In this document: positions 12,092 to 22,964 of the stretch, one piece after another | How positions within the stretch are numbered: the stretch's first letter is position 1 | Layout of the letters: the number at the start of each line of letters is the position of its first letter | NCBI GenBank assembly: GCA_910890315.1 | Contig: CAJVGD010000011.1 | Location: 926,684-990,683 of the forward strand | DNA: 64,000 nucleotides | Reading direction: 5' to 3' | Origin: Serendipita indica DSM 11827 | Taxonomy: Eukaryota; Basidiomycota; Agaricomycetes; Sebacinales; Serendipitaceae | The notes under the pieces: model-generated | The model's input: only the letters and a program-made list of their open reading frames with translations | Databases searched by the model: none | Told to the model about the DNA's origin: nothing | Translations under genes and position numbers: made by a program

Positions 12092-13241
12092 ATGATAAAG
12101 CTGAGGATCACACTCCTTTCCATACTGCCCTTTGTAGGCGGTGTGATGGCCAAACAAGGTGGCGGAGTGCGTGAACTCGCAGTTAGATTCCATTAGGAGA
12201 ATGCTGATTCTTTCACCAGAGCTGGGATGCACCAGCAGCGGTCAAGGCCATGATGGTATTCGAAATCATCTGTGAGTCCGAATCGCGTCTGTTGGATCAC
12301 TATGGTGACGCGCGATAGGGTCTGTCATATTGTTCGGTCTGTTTGTGACCATTGTTCGATGCCTCCGCCTCGTCCCCCCTGGTTGCTACACGCGCGCTCC
12401 CTACATTCTCCTCTCCATCGTAGCAGGCGCGGCATCGATCTCGTACCTTCTCTCGGGGATCTTGCTCAGGATCCCCAGGAGTGGAAGTGGACTGTCATTC
12501 AGGGTTGCCTACGGACTGAACACATTCGCCGCGAGCTTGTCGTACATCGACTTTGCGTTCGAACCAGCAGTCTGCCTGTGGCTCATCCACCTGCGGGGCA
12601 GATTGACGAACACGACTGAAGGCAAAACATTCGATCCATGGGTGTCTCAATCCTGGAAGCGGTTTGTCGACTGGTCGCTCGTGGCTGTCACCTTTATCCT
12701 CTCCATTTCGATGACGGCGATCATGACCAATGCATGGATCAAGTATGCGGTAAAGCATCTGGATTTCGATCAATTTTCCCACTACTTGTTGGTCAATCGT
12801 GGTCTCAATTTTGCTGTCGTCGCATTCGGCTCGCTGATGTCGATCGACGTGATCATTTCTTTGGTTGCTCTCAAAGTCACGCAGAGAAGGGTATACTTCA
12901 TCGATCCTGTATGTTGGTACAGATAACACACAAACCGCGTTTACTAACGTAAACCTGCTCAGCTCACCACCAGGCTGGTTGTCGCCGTCTTACCCTTTGT
13001 TATTTTCAAATTCATCGAGTCGTTGGCGATCACAGTGTACCCAGAGAGTTCCGCGATGCGATACACCGACTACTATGTCCTCAACCTCGTTTCTATCATC
13101 CTCGGTGGAGTGTGTAGCATGGGGATCATTGGCGGTTTGGCGTCTACCATGACGATTCCAAGCGTGCTTTGGGCTCCGGGAGCTACTGCATCTACCCTTG
13201 CGCTCCCTGTCGGTGAAGGCCCTGGGTATGTGCGCCAGTAG
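12092..13241 (+). CDS. Seven-TM protein, paralog 3
   Basis: Third copy. Exon 1 encodes MIKLRITLLSILPFVGG plus AKQGGG and lacks the SIDD segment, because the first donor lies directly after the Gly codons (GGA|GTGCGT). The remaining exons match the family: W-x-APAAVKA into TM1, RAPYILLSIVAG, AVCLWLIHLRGRL, WKRFVDWSLVA, FIDP|LTTRLVVAVLPF and a TM7 with MGIIGGLASTMTI. In place of GRYTRAP this copy reads GCYTRAP. The tail is short (GEGPGYVRQ). It pairs in sequence with paralog 5 (ESSAMRYTDYYV versus ESYAMRYTDYDV), suggesting shared ancestry across the two arrays. No break was found. Confidence 0.83.
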
Positions 13242-14946
13242 TCGTGGCAGTCCTTGCCTGCTCGGTCACCGACGACACGGTGGCAAGAATTGCCTTCGTA
13301 CATCAAGAAAGTATTTGTATCTAGGTCGCTTTCACCCTTTACAGAATACGCCACCCACCACCCACCGATCCTATATCCCTTGAAATGGTTGACCACAAGT
13401 TAGCATTTCAAGTACGGACACTTCAACGCTCGTTCCATTTTCTTCCATTTATATGACATGCAAAAAGACGTGTTTGTCGAATTCAGATAGCACTTTAGGT
13501 TCCTGAAACTACGATATGAATTAAGAGCGAATCTGGGAGGCTATAACAATGAGCAAGCACGGGTGTAGAATGTAGGTCTATGCAATAATCTGCGAGTCAA
13601 AATGGGACTTTGGGGCTTGACGGTAGTACATTGTCCGACCGGCGGTTTAGCGGGCTATGCTCTACTTGAATGATATCTTGCAAAGGAAGTTCATTGTAGG
13701 ATTGGAGTTGATGAACAATATCTACTGCTGCTGAGTACATCCCATGCGAGTCGAGGCTGCCCTCAGCTCCGGTCGGAGCTTTCACATACTCGTAAATAAA
13801 ATTGTCAAGACTCCAGTGCCTGTGCATGCATTTTCGGTGCCAAGGCGAATAGAAAAAAAAAGAGATGCGCTTGATGGGAATCGAACCTCGGGCGCAGCAA
13901 AAGGTATAGCTGGGAAACAGAAAGCTTGCCATCATACCTCATGGAGCACTGCTCCGGACACTTTTAACAGAAGTGCGCCTTATGACATCTCGGTCGCCAT
14001 CATACCGCCCGTCCATCCCGAATTCAGTCGCGATAGCATTTCAGAGATTTCTCTTTCAGCGTTCTGGAGCAACCAGTTGACGTACGTTCCAAATGCAAGG
14101 CCTTGCCATCCAATGAGCGAAAGGAAGTCGAAAATTGGCCATCATCCGCCTATATTGCGAATAGACTGATGTCTGCTCGCCCTTCTCCTCCATCCACAGT
14201 CGTTTGAACGGCGGACAACCAGTTTTTTTGCTTCCATTGTCGTCTAGGTACGATGAACTTCATTGACCCTGTCCAAACAGAGACTGCGAGGGACATTGCC
14301 CAGAAAGGCCATTGGGACACAAAACAAACTTTGGACTCCACTTTCACCAACGGGAGTCGGAACGTTACAGCATTATATATACGACATAGAAATGCTTTGT
14401 TAAATCCCTTATTCTTGGAGAGAAGAGGAGTCTGAATATAATCAGTATGATATTTTCTTGTGAAAGGATTGTGAAACAGGACGATGTGCTGCCCAACTTC
14501 CTCGAGGAGTCGTCAAATTGGCACATTAAGCATCACAGGATATTCACCCAAGCAGTCAGCGCGTCATGCTTTGCCTTCGTCTGCTGGTTCATTGCCGTCG
14601 CCAATTTCTGGTGCTGAATAAGCGGTAGAGTCGGGAGTGCGCGGTGTTAGGTATCTACTCCGAAACTGTATATCAACTTAGACGAGAGCTCATCGGCGGC
14701 GCTTATTGGAGGGCTTAAATCCGCGTTCCAGGGATTCCGCCCACGGCCTTTGGACGGGTTCACACACTTCTCGGTCGGGACGGGCCTATCAATCATGCTG
14801 CTCCGCTGGTACATGGGAATTTCATAGTTGCGCCTTCAGGTACGCTTTGGCACACCTTGGTCCATATAACACCTCTTGAACATGTCCACAACTCGTTCCG
14901 AGACCTCTCCCGCCGTTCCACCAAGTCTACAGTGGCCAAGCCACGG
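13242..14946. other. Long intergenic region upstream of 7-TM paralog 4
   Basis: About 1.7 kb with no convincing exon. It contains Pol III-like element copy 2 (13852-13955), a diverged copy of the family leader block (14270-14360, similar to 7160-7220) and the upstream block at 14581-14622. Confidence 0.5.
13852..13955 (-). ncRNA. Pol III-type structured element, copy 2
   Basis: Minus strand: GGAGCAGTGCTCC, the AGGTAT/ATACCT stem, a perfect B box GGTTCGATTCC (13877-13887) and a T-run (13853-13861). The core 13897-13955 is identical to 6651-6709 while the DNA beyond 13955 is unrelated, so this copy ends abruptly at the palindrome. Confidence 0.5.
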
Positions 14947-16183
14947 ATGAACTTTTTATATTTACTTCCCTTTGTCGTGGGCACGATGGCCAAAGGTCGA
15001 GGTGGTGGAGGCGGAGGAAGCGGGTCCATCGACGACGTACGTGAATCTGCTCGTCCACTTGCGGAAGACGCTAAACCTTTTATCAGGGTTGGGATGCACC
15101 AGGAGAAGTCAAGGCCTCGCTGGCATTCCAAATCATCTGTGAGTCTGAGCCGTCTCTTTCAGGCGACTATGCTGATAACATGCTCCATAGGGTGTATCGT
15201 CACTCTTTTCCTGTTTGTGGCCATTCTCCTACGTCTCCGCTTCGTGCCATCTGGTCGCTACACGCGTGCTCCCTACATTCTCCTCTCTATCATAGCAGGC
15301 ACATTATCCATCGCATACCTATTCTCAGCAATCCTGACCAGGATCCCCGGGAGCTCAACCAACGTCTCGTTCTCCGCCCTGCACGGCTTGGACGCGACCA
15401 GCAGCATCCTATGGGACATAGACTATGCTTTTGGACCGGCGGTCTGCCTGTGGCTTGTTCACCTTCGTGGCAGATTGACAAGCAAAAACCAAGGCAAAGC
15501 AGCAAAGCCGTGGATATCCCATTTCTGGAAGCGCATCATCGACTGGTCGCTCGTAGCCATCACTTTCACCATTGCTGTTTCCATGACGGCGATCCTCACC
15601 AATGCGTGGATAATGTATCGAGAGCGCCGACTACAAACCATGCAGCTTATCGACTATCTGCTCCTCGGTCGCAAACTCAATTTCGCCGCGGCTGCATTCA
15701 ATATGTTTTTGGCGGTCAATGTCGTCGTTTCCTTCATTTCTCTCAAGGTCTCGCAGAAGAAAGCAAACTTTGTGGATCCTGTAAGTTTGCAAGCAGCACA
15801 CAACCTGCGTTTATGAACTGATAACTGCTTAGATCACCACACGACTCCTCGTAGCCGTCATGCCCTTTGTGATCATTGGCTTTGTCAAATCCATGGTGAT
15901 CACAGTCTACCCAGAGAGGCACCCGCTCACCGAGTCTACTGTCTACGGCTTTAATCTCGCATTCCTCATTATCGACGGTCTGTGCAAGGTGGGAGTCATT
16001 GGCGGTCTCTTGTCGACTATGACTATCTCGAATGCACTCTGGGTTTCGGGAGGTGCGGTTGGTGAGGGCGCTGGATATGTCCCACAGCAGTCTCAGCATT
16101 CCATCCCTCAGCCACCAACGGCTCAATGGCAAGGCTCGCCTTCGACGCCTTCTGATCCAGAAAAGTCAGGAAAGTACTCGTAG
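14947..16183 (+). CDS. Seven-TM protein, paralog 4 (with Pro/Gln tail)
   Basis: Fourth copy. The ancestral start codon position reads GTG, so translation probably starts at ATG 14947 (MNFLYLLPFVVGTMAKG). An in-frame ATG at 14857 would bury the signal peptide. Exon 1 ends with GGGGGGSGSIDD. TM core motifs are GRYTRAPYILLSI, AVCLWLVHLRGRL, WKRIIDWSLVA and FVDP|ITTRLLVAVMPF. Unlike paralogs 1-3, 5 and 6 it has a polar Pro/Gln/Ser tail after TM7 (PQQSQHSIPQPP...), shared with paralog 7. The tail is therefore probably ancestral and lost elsewhere. It looks intact. Confidence 0.83.
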
Positions 16184-16361
16184 CCGTGTCGCCATCAGTA
16201 TCTGCCCACTAGCCAATCGTCCACTATCTTACAACCATTGTAATACGCGATATCATCAGCTGGCTCATAATAAATATATCCTTAGACGCTCGTTACTATT
16301 GTCCTCATAGTTATCTACGATAACAACTTGACTGAAGAGGGAACTTATCCAACGGGGATCC

Positions 16362-19171
16362 CTACGCCCAGTTAGCCTCCCCTACAGGACGCGTTTCCGA
16401 AGGCTCACCAGTAAGTGTGTCTCCTGTGATCAGCACCGGCAAATCCCCGTTCCGTACAGCGCATGCATACGGCCGTCGTTCGTACCGGGGGAGTCCCCGC
16501 TTCGGGATGTAGCCAGCCCACTGTCGTTCTCGTTTTTCTCGCCCATTTACAAAGCGCTCCGTCATTGGGTCCAGTGGAGGCTCTGCTGCTGGCGGTGCCA
16601 GTCGTTTCCCAAAGTCAAAGCGGGACAGTGCATATTTTGCAGACCATTCCGCTTGCCGTTGTTGGTCGAGTCTTATCGCTTCGTTACTGATCTCCTTTGT
16701 CGGCGCGTCACACTTGTGCATCAGCCAGCAACAGGACGAACAGCCAGGTCTGTACACAATTAGAGCTCGAGGCAGTTGCCATAGGACAGCATACCTCTTG
16801 GTGTTCCATATCTGCTTCATTCTCCCTGCTATTGACAGCGTTTGGTTGGACGGGCGAGGTGCCACTTGGCCACGAAGAAGGTGAGTAAGAGGATTGAGGA
16901 TTACATACGCTGGGACTGCCGGGAGCGATAGCCTCTTGATGCGCGAGACTTTTGAGTTTGGTAAGAGGTTTCGTCGTTCGAGCATGATGAACAAGAAATC
17001 CCACTCGGGACACTGTGCCATACTAATTTCCTCCAAAGAAGGACATAGTTCTGGCTTGTAGATGAAATGAATAAACAAATCGGTTGGATTGCCCTCCATT
17101 CCTATCGAGCTGAAACTAATGCTCCGCACCGAAGTTAATAGGTCGAGTCGCCAGTGAAACCATGGCATTCCGACGCTTGTCAACTGGCCAAATGCATCTT
17201 CGTCGATGCCAGTCACGTTGTTCTTGCACGTGTTGTGCCGTAGGGGTTCGGGGAGAAAGTTGTAGGATCTCGGCCTTGGAAAGTTGGTACCATCTTTAGA
17301 CAGTTTTGGTCCACGGAAGAGCACCCCAATTGGGGTCGGCTCGGTCGGGCGATAGTCATGCCAGATCCGTACCGCCTCCAGGCTCTCGTGCGTGATCATT
17401 TGTATCGGCGCGGGCGAGACGATGCGTGAAGATTCACTGAGTGATATTGACTTGAGATCTTGGAGTGACTGAATGAACTGGGTCGGCACCTCGTTCGACG
17501 GAGGGAGGCCGACATACAGACTCCGCAGCCGTGGAAAGCACACTTCGAGCACGCTGAAGAAGAAACGAAGGCGATCTATGCGTTGAGAAAATACATATGG
17601 AGAGTCTTCTGTCTCCGATTCATCCTCGACATCGAAGCTGTAGGAGCTTGACAAGTCGCTCTCCACTACAGCCTCCTGGATAAGTGCACCCAGATCGAGA
17701 AGGTCGTTATGTGTCTCTTCGCCTTCTAATGTGTCTGCTTGTTGAGCCTGATCGTGTTCTTCTTCCCATTCGACCGGGCTTGGGACACTGTCAGTGTCCG
17801 ACACTGCTGGTGTAGGTTGACTGTTCACATCCACATTGTCCTCGATATAACTAGAGTGGGACCACTTGCCGGGCCAGTTATGCTGAAAGCTCATATTCCT
17901 CGCGTTGGATATATGAAGCATGGCGATGTCGAACAATGGTACACGCAGGGATAAGTCGAGTTTCGCACGTACTGTAACATCGTCCAGATTCGGAAATTGG
18001 TCGAGAATCATCCCCAATTCGATCAAGAGCGCTGGGGTGAGGGAGACATCCAGTAGGACAATGTTTGTGGCCGCCTGCATCAAGCAGAGTACTATCTCGT
18101 CCGGAACTTTGGAGTTCATGAAAAGCTCTCTCAACTGTGGTAAGAGGATCTTCGATTGGCTCCAGTATCCATTCGCACTCGACCCCATAGATGAGAGGCG
18201 TAAGGAGGTCATTGCAGTAAACCCGTATAGTATTTCTGCAATCTCCTCTACTGTTTGACCAGAGTATCGTATCTCGATGGTCTTGCGTTTGGAGTAGTCG
18301 GCAACGCGTGTAAGGTCGCACCATCCACCCCTAGCGATATTGATTGCAACGGTATCGGGAAGACAATGATTCACAATATCCTTCTCTTCTCGAGTGAGCT
18401 TTATAAATCCCACGTCGAGTACTTTGAGATTGTCCAGCGGCAAAAGGGACCGAATCAAATGAAGGGCCCCGTCAAATTTGGTGAATAGCCTCGAGTTGAA
18501 TCCAGAAATGATGTGAACGGTCGCAATTCGCTTCGCATGAGGTTGCAAAACTGGGAGAATGTCGCTCCACTCTGTCACCCGGTCCGCGATAAACAGAGAG
18601 ATGGGTGAATCACGTGAGAGTGTAAGTGCGGCAACCAAACCGGCCATTGCATCCCCCCATCCAGGTCTCTCCCCGAGGAGAATATGTCCCCAAAGACTCG
18701 GCGCGTTGCAAAGAGCCTCTGCCCATCGTCGGCTGACGAGCGTAAGCGTGAGAAGACGCTCCAAAAAGAGGTGTTCGGCAAAGAGGTCTTCGAGCGCCTC
18801 GGTAATAATCATGAGGCTGATCTCGCTCGGCAGAATGTCGATAAAATCGGGCAGAGGAGACAGTTTCCTAGAGGTCTCTGAGGCTTTAACGAGTGTGTTG
18901 TATTGCTCGATGAGCTCTGGGTGCTCATTTACATGCGTAGAGCTTCCAACCAGGTCATAGACTCGATGTTGAATGGCCAGTCTCTGCGCGTCGTCTGCCG
19001 TGTCAGCTCCAAGGGATAATGTGGTCCCATTGGTGCGTGTTAAATTTGTCTACAAACCTGGGTTAAATTGAGTCGTGAGGAACGGGATTCAGCACACCTC
19101 GGGTTCGTCGATAACGCATCCGCATCCTTGGATAAACGTGTGATGTGTGCTATATTGGAATCTAGCTCCAT
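16362..19171 (-). CDS. F-box protein, about 911 residues (2 exons)
   Basis: Predicted substrate adaptor of an SCF ubiquitin ligase. Proposed exon 1 is 19171-19058 (MELDSNIAHITR.., with TAG immediately upstream), then a 74-nt intron 19057-18984 with a CTGAC branch-like site, then exon 2 18983-16362. Exon 2 carries the F-box (LPSEISLMIITEALEDLF..LTLVSRRWAEAL..PSLWGHI), followed by LRR-like alternating hydrophobic segments (LDNLKVLDVGFIKL, LPQLRELFMNS, FPNLDDVTV). An acidic insert lies around 17640-17860, and a Cys-rich C-terminal patch (RPGCSSCCWLMHKCD) may bind metal. It lies antiparallel, tail to tail with 7-TM paralog 4, about 180 nt away. The F-box call is good; the first exon is inferred from splice consensus. 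Confidence 0.8.
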
Positions 19172-19799
19172 CTAAGATGCAGACGTGCCAGCTATCCGTT
19201 TCGGTCACCTTGCGCGTCTCTCTCAGAGATCTTGGGACCACGCAGGGTGCTTTCCAATACTTGAGATGATGTCCAAAGGTGGAATTGTAACGGAAGACTG
19301 GTATTCGTCGGGTGATCGTTGAAGCTCGGGGGTAAGCCTGGACAAGGTAGGGCTCAAGCGCTTATCGGCGGACTATACTCCGACTCAGTGTTTCAGTACC
19401 CGAGTGAAATGGACCAATATTGTCACCAACATGTGACTGTGGAAAGGACACTTAGTTGAGCGCTCCCGACCTCACAGGTGCTCATATTACTGCCACCATC
19501 TGTAGTCCACCAACGGGAGATGGTAATACGCATACAAGGAAAGCGTATTCATATCGTGGACCTTTATATGCAGGAATGTTTCCTAGTTCAGTGTTCGGTC
19601 ATATTCCTTTTATACCTTCATTTGAGAATCGAGAGTCGTGAAGATATCCCCAACAGGGATTATCGTAGGGCAACTTTGTCGATATACGAGATGCTGTTGA
19701 AAGAGCGAGAGTATTCTCTAGATCCATCGTAGTATATCTATTGAAATTGCAATGAAAGTGCGGTAGTTTGAGGGTGGCAACAAATCCACAACTTGGACC
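19172..19799. other. Intergenic between F-box gene and FunK1 pseudogene
   Basis: Divergent intergenic region, presumably holding both promoters. No ORF, repeat or RNA gene was recognised. Confidence 0.45.
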
Positions 19800-21385
19800 A
19801 TGTCCACCAAACTGCCGGTGGACGACAAAAGTCGCGGAACGCCTAGAAAGAGCACTCTTAGTTCCAATAACACCCAAAATACACAATATCAACTTAGCAA
19901 GCCCTATTATGAGGGGCTTCTGCCACGGAATGCCGGTTTTCTCTTGGGAGGTCGCGTCCAAGTAGTTGAACCCTCGGAACTTATCAGCGAGTTTCAAAAC
20001 ACGTCAAGTGGCGACATTCAAAAGATAGAAGCCGTCTTTCTCGAAGCCCTGGTCGATGTAAAGAGCGATCAAGTCCGTCGAGAACATGGACAATGGGCTC
20101 GGACAACAAGTCCAACAGCCAGTTCAACTAATACCAAGGCATTACCGGCATCAGGGTCGAAGAAAGGGAAGGGTCAGAGGAACAGGAAGTGTCGGGAAAA
20201 GCCAAGTTGAAAGAGGTCGACATGTACCCGAAACTGGTGAGCTACTATTCGTTGATGTCCAATGCAAGCGTTGATTATGATGACGACACTCGTAAGGTGG
20301 CTGGCTTCAACGCCATTTTCGAATCTTCAGGACCAGTAGAGTCGCGTATGCATTGCCACGATATCGATTCAAAGCGTCAGACGACCGCAGCATCTATAAA
20401 AATGTCGCCGAACCTTGTGCTATCATCCAGCAAGGAGTCAACCACCGGTGGGCACGACGTCTTTTTCCAACCAGCAGTTTACGTCGAAGTCCAATCGAGC
20501 AAGAAATCCGACATCCCGTTTCAGCAGGATCAGAGCCTCTTGCCTCGATCAACGTTGTCAAAGTTGCCGAAACAACTCCTGCTCCAGGTTCTCAGATATG
20601 TCCACATCGCACAAGTCCCCGAACTTCCTTGAGACTATCTCTACTTCATGAGGATCACTGGGTGGACCATGCGAATCTGGAAGTTCACGCCCACTGGATG
20701 CATTGTCACTACCCCCATCGACTATTTGGACTCTCCCGGCGATTTGGTTCGCTTCGCTCGGGCGCCCGCCTCAAGTGGTCCGAGAGGAACCGGCCTTAGT
20801 GTTGGTGAAGGCCGTCTCTTCACCGAGTATCAGGATGCGGGGCAGTATGATGATGCTCTTGAGCACGTTTCCAAAGTCTATGCGGACCCTGCAGACAATC
20901 AGCACTGGCTTGACCGCAAAGGGCCAGCCGGTTACTTCATCCTCAAGTTTGGTAAAGGAGACCTCGTTGATCCAGATCAGCTCGACGAAGGAGGCAAGTC
21001 GAAAGCTACTGAATACGTCATATTCAAAAAAACTCTTCACCACGTCGCATCCATGTTCTCCCGCGGAACTAAGTGCTACCTCGCAATCGCAAAGCCAGAC
21101 ATCGAGTCTCCTGGTTTCGCTTTGCATTCGCCTCAAGAAATCATCCCGCGACTACGGCTACTGAAGACATCATGGCAGCATGTTGCCAGAACGCCTGAGG
21201 CACAGTTCTTCCGCGAGTACAACAAGCGCCATAGGCATACTACTGGAGAACGACCTTGTGGCATCGCCGCGCTTCTCGCCAGTGGAACGGTGACTACCCA
21301 GAACGAGATTAGATGGATGAGCGCTGGCAACGGCTGGACTGTTGCGCACAAATCCAAAGAACCTAAGGACGACATTGAGGAATAA
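19800..21385 (+). pseudogene. FunK1-type protein kinase, N-terminal half (nonsense codon; split by transposon)
   Basis: N-terminal region of a fungal FunK1 kinase-like gene. From ATG 19800 the frame runs to about 20185, an unresolved intron changes frame, and the second part encodes HDVFFQPAVYVEVQ..LRYVHIAQVPELP. An in-frame TGA at 20630-20632 interrupts it, and the same frame resumes as DYLYFMRITGWTMRIWKF to 21385. The intact paralog at 51-53.8 kb reads YVSLAQFPSNPC then RYIYSITVTGHKMRLWKW, aligning residue for residue, so the stop replaces a Cys codon. The reading then runs into the retrotransposon and the kinase core reappears at 27.6 kb. Two independent lesions make this a likely pseudogene. 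Confidence 0.75.
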
Positions 21386-21545
21386 GTGGGGTTAGACGGC
21401 CTCACCCAAGATTTGGACGAAATCCTGGACGGTTCTAGACTTGCTGCTTTTCTCGTCGTCATTCTCGCTTGGTCAACGTTTCCGTTTAATCCTCGATTGT
21501 TTTCTTGTCCGTCACGACACGTCCTAGGTTTACTCTTAAGTGGGG

Positions 21546-21610
21546 GGCCTTCCAGGCGAGGCAGGCTCCCAGTTTTGCGTTTTTCGCATCTTCCTGCCTT
21601 CGCCTGGGCC
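21546..21610. repeat. GC-rich stem-loop at the transposon 3' end
   Basis: Arms GGCCTTCCAGGCGAGGCAGG and CCTGCCTTCGCCTGGGCC are near-complementary around a loop of about 27 nt rich in T and C. It lies just beyond the recombinase stop on the minus strand; it could be a terminator or terminal structure of the element. Confidence 0.45.
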
Positions 21611-21656
21611 TTTCCGCTGTTAAGCGCCCCCAATTTTGCCCGGTGAAGGTATCTAT

Positions 21657-22953
21657 TCATAGCCGTTTATCCTTCCATTGTACATTTGCCGCGTGGTATT
21701 CGATTATTCCGCCTGTGTTCCTCCAGTATAACTTGAAGCTCTCTGAAGACCAACGTCCCATCTTCTTCACAATCTCCACATCCACGCCACTCAGCAGGAA
21801 TGCCGTCGTTCCACCAATTCGGAAACAGTGCCCGGTAAAACTTCCTGAACCCGCTGGGCTCCACACCTCGTTGCACATCTTCATGAATTGTGCCTTTGTC
21901 ATTGTCGTTCTCTCGCCGTTCCGGCTCTTGAATTCACACAGCATCGCCCGAGCGTCTCCAATTCTTGACTTTGCTAGGTGTCGCTCGATGGCTCTTGACA
22001 GGTTAAGCTTGTTCCTTTGCTCGACCAGTTCGATTGTCGCTCCTCTGTTCCCAGTCGTCTTCGTCCATGGCAGGTAGAGACTTGATGCCGCCGCCCTTCC
22101 ATTGCCGTCTCGCCTCGTCACTGTCCAATGGTGTCGTTTCGGGTATCGATCCGTTTCCTTCGTTTCTGGTGACGCTGGCAGGAGCTCGCCCAATCTACAT
22201 AGGCCACACCATGCCGTCATCGCTATCGCTAGCGCCGCTACCTCTTCCGCCGATCCTTCGTACCACTTTCCGATTAGTCTCTCCATCATCTCCGAGGTCA
22301 CCGGCCGTCTTAGTTCCTTCGGTTCCTTTCTTCTCGGCCACATCCTCTCGATGCCTCGGATTATTCTGCTCGTGTTTGTAGGTTCGATGAATTCCATCCC
22401 GTTGTCTTTGTGCCACGATTTTATGCTCGATAGTTTTTTTCCGTGCTGTGCCCGGTCTGGTTACACCTGCGCCGTCCGCTATGAATAAGCTCACTATCTC
22501 CGGTCGGCTTGGCAGGGCTTTTCCGATTGGGACCCCGATCCCTTCGGCAAACGTTTCAAATTTCTTCACGTAGCCGCTATATCCTTTCCGCGTTTGCTCT
22601 GTGAGACCATGATTCAGCGCTGTTGTAAGCTTCTCCTCTGCCTGGTGCCGGCGTTCCTCTGTCGACTCGGTTCTGATCGTCTGTTTTAGTAGGTTTCCGA
22701 TATCTTTCTCGTTCTTGTCTGCCCTCGACACCTTCCTCTGCCTCTCGCCATTCGCTCGCTTGCTTGCGGCTTTTTCTTTTCCGATCTTCTTCTCATTTCT
22801 TTTTCGCCGTTCTCGGCTTCGTTTGGTCTCTTTCTGTTTTCTCGCCATCTGGTAGCTTCGCCTAATTATCATCTGGCGTGGCTTTGTCCAACTTTCATCT
22901 TTTGCGTCCTCATCTCTCTCGGGTTCCTTGTTCGTCCAGTCTCTTCTCACCAT
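21657..22953 (-). CDS. Tyrosine recombinase of the retrotransposon (frameshifted)
   Basis: Integrase-like tyrosine recombinase that would insert the circular cDNA. The N-terminal part (22953 to about 22440) is very basic, then has a SAM-like core-binding segment (LTEQTRKGYSGYVKKFETFA). The catalytic part (about 22437-21657) has an Arg in GLCRLGEL (about 22180-22205), the HxxR box TGHCFRIGG (about 21808-21834), a GRW motif and a candidate Tyr in KLYWR (about 21720-21735). Frame changes at an A7 run (plus-strand T 22434-22440): dropping one base joins ..TARKK to LSSIKSWHKDNGMEF.. . Either the copy is mutated, the base is an error, or there is recoding. It starts 11 nt past the RT stop. Confidence 0.8.
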
Positions 22954-22964
22954 TGATTCTCATC

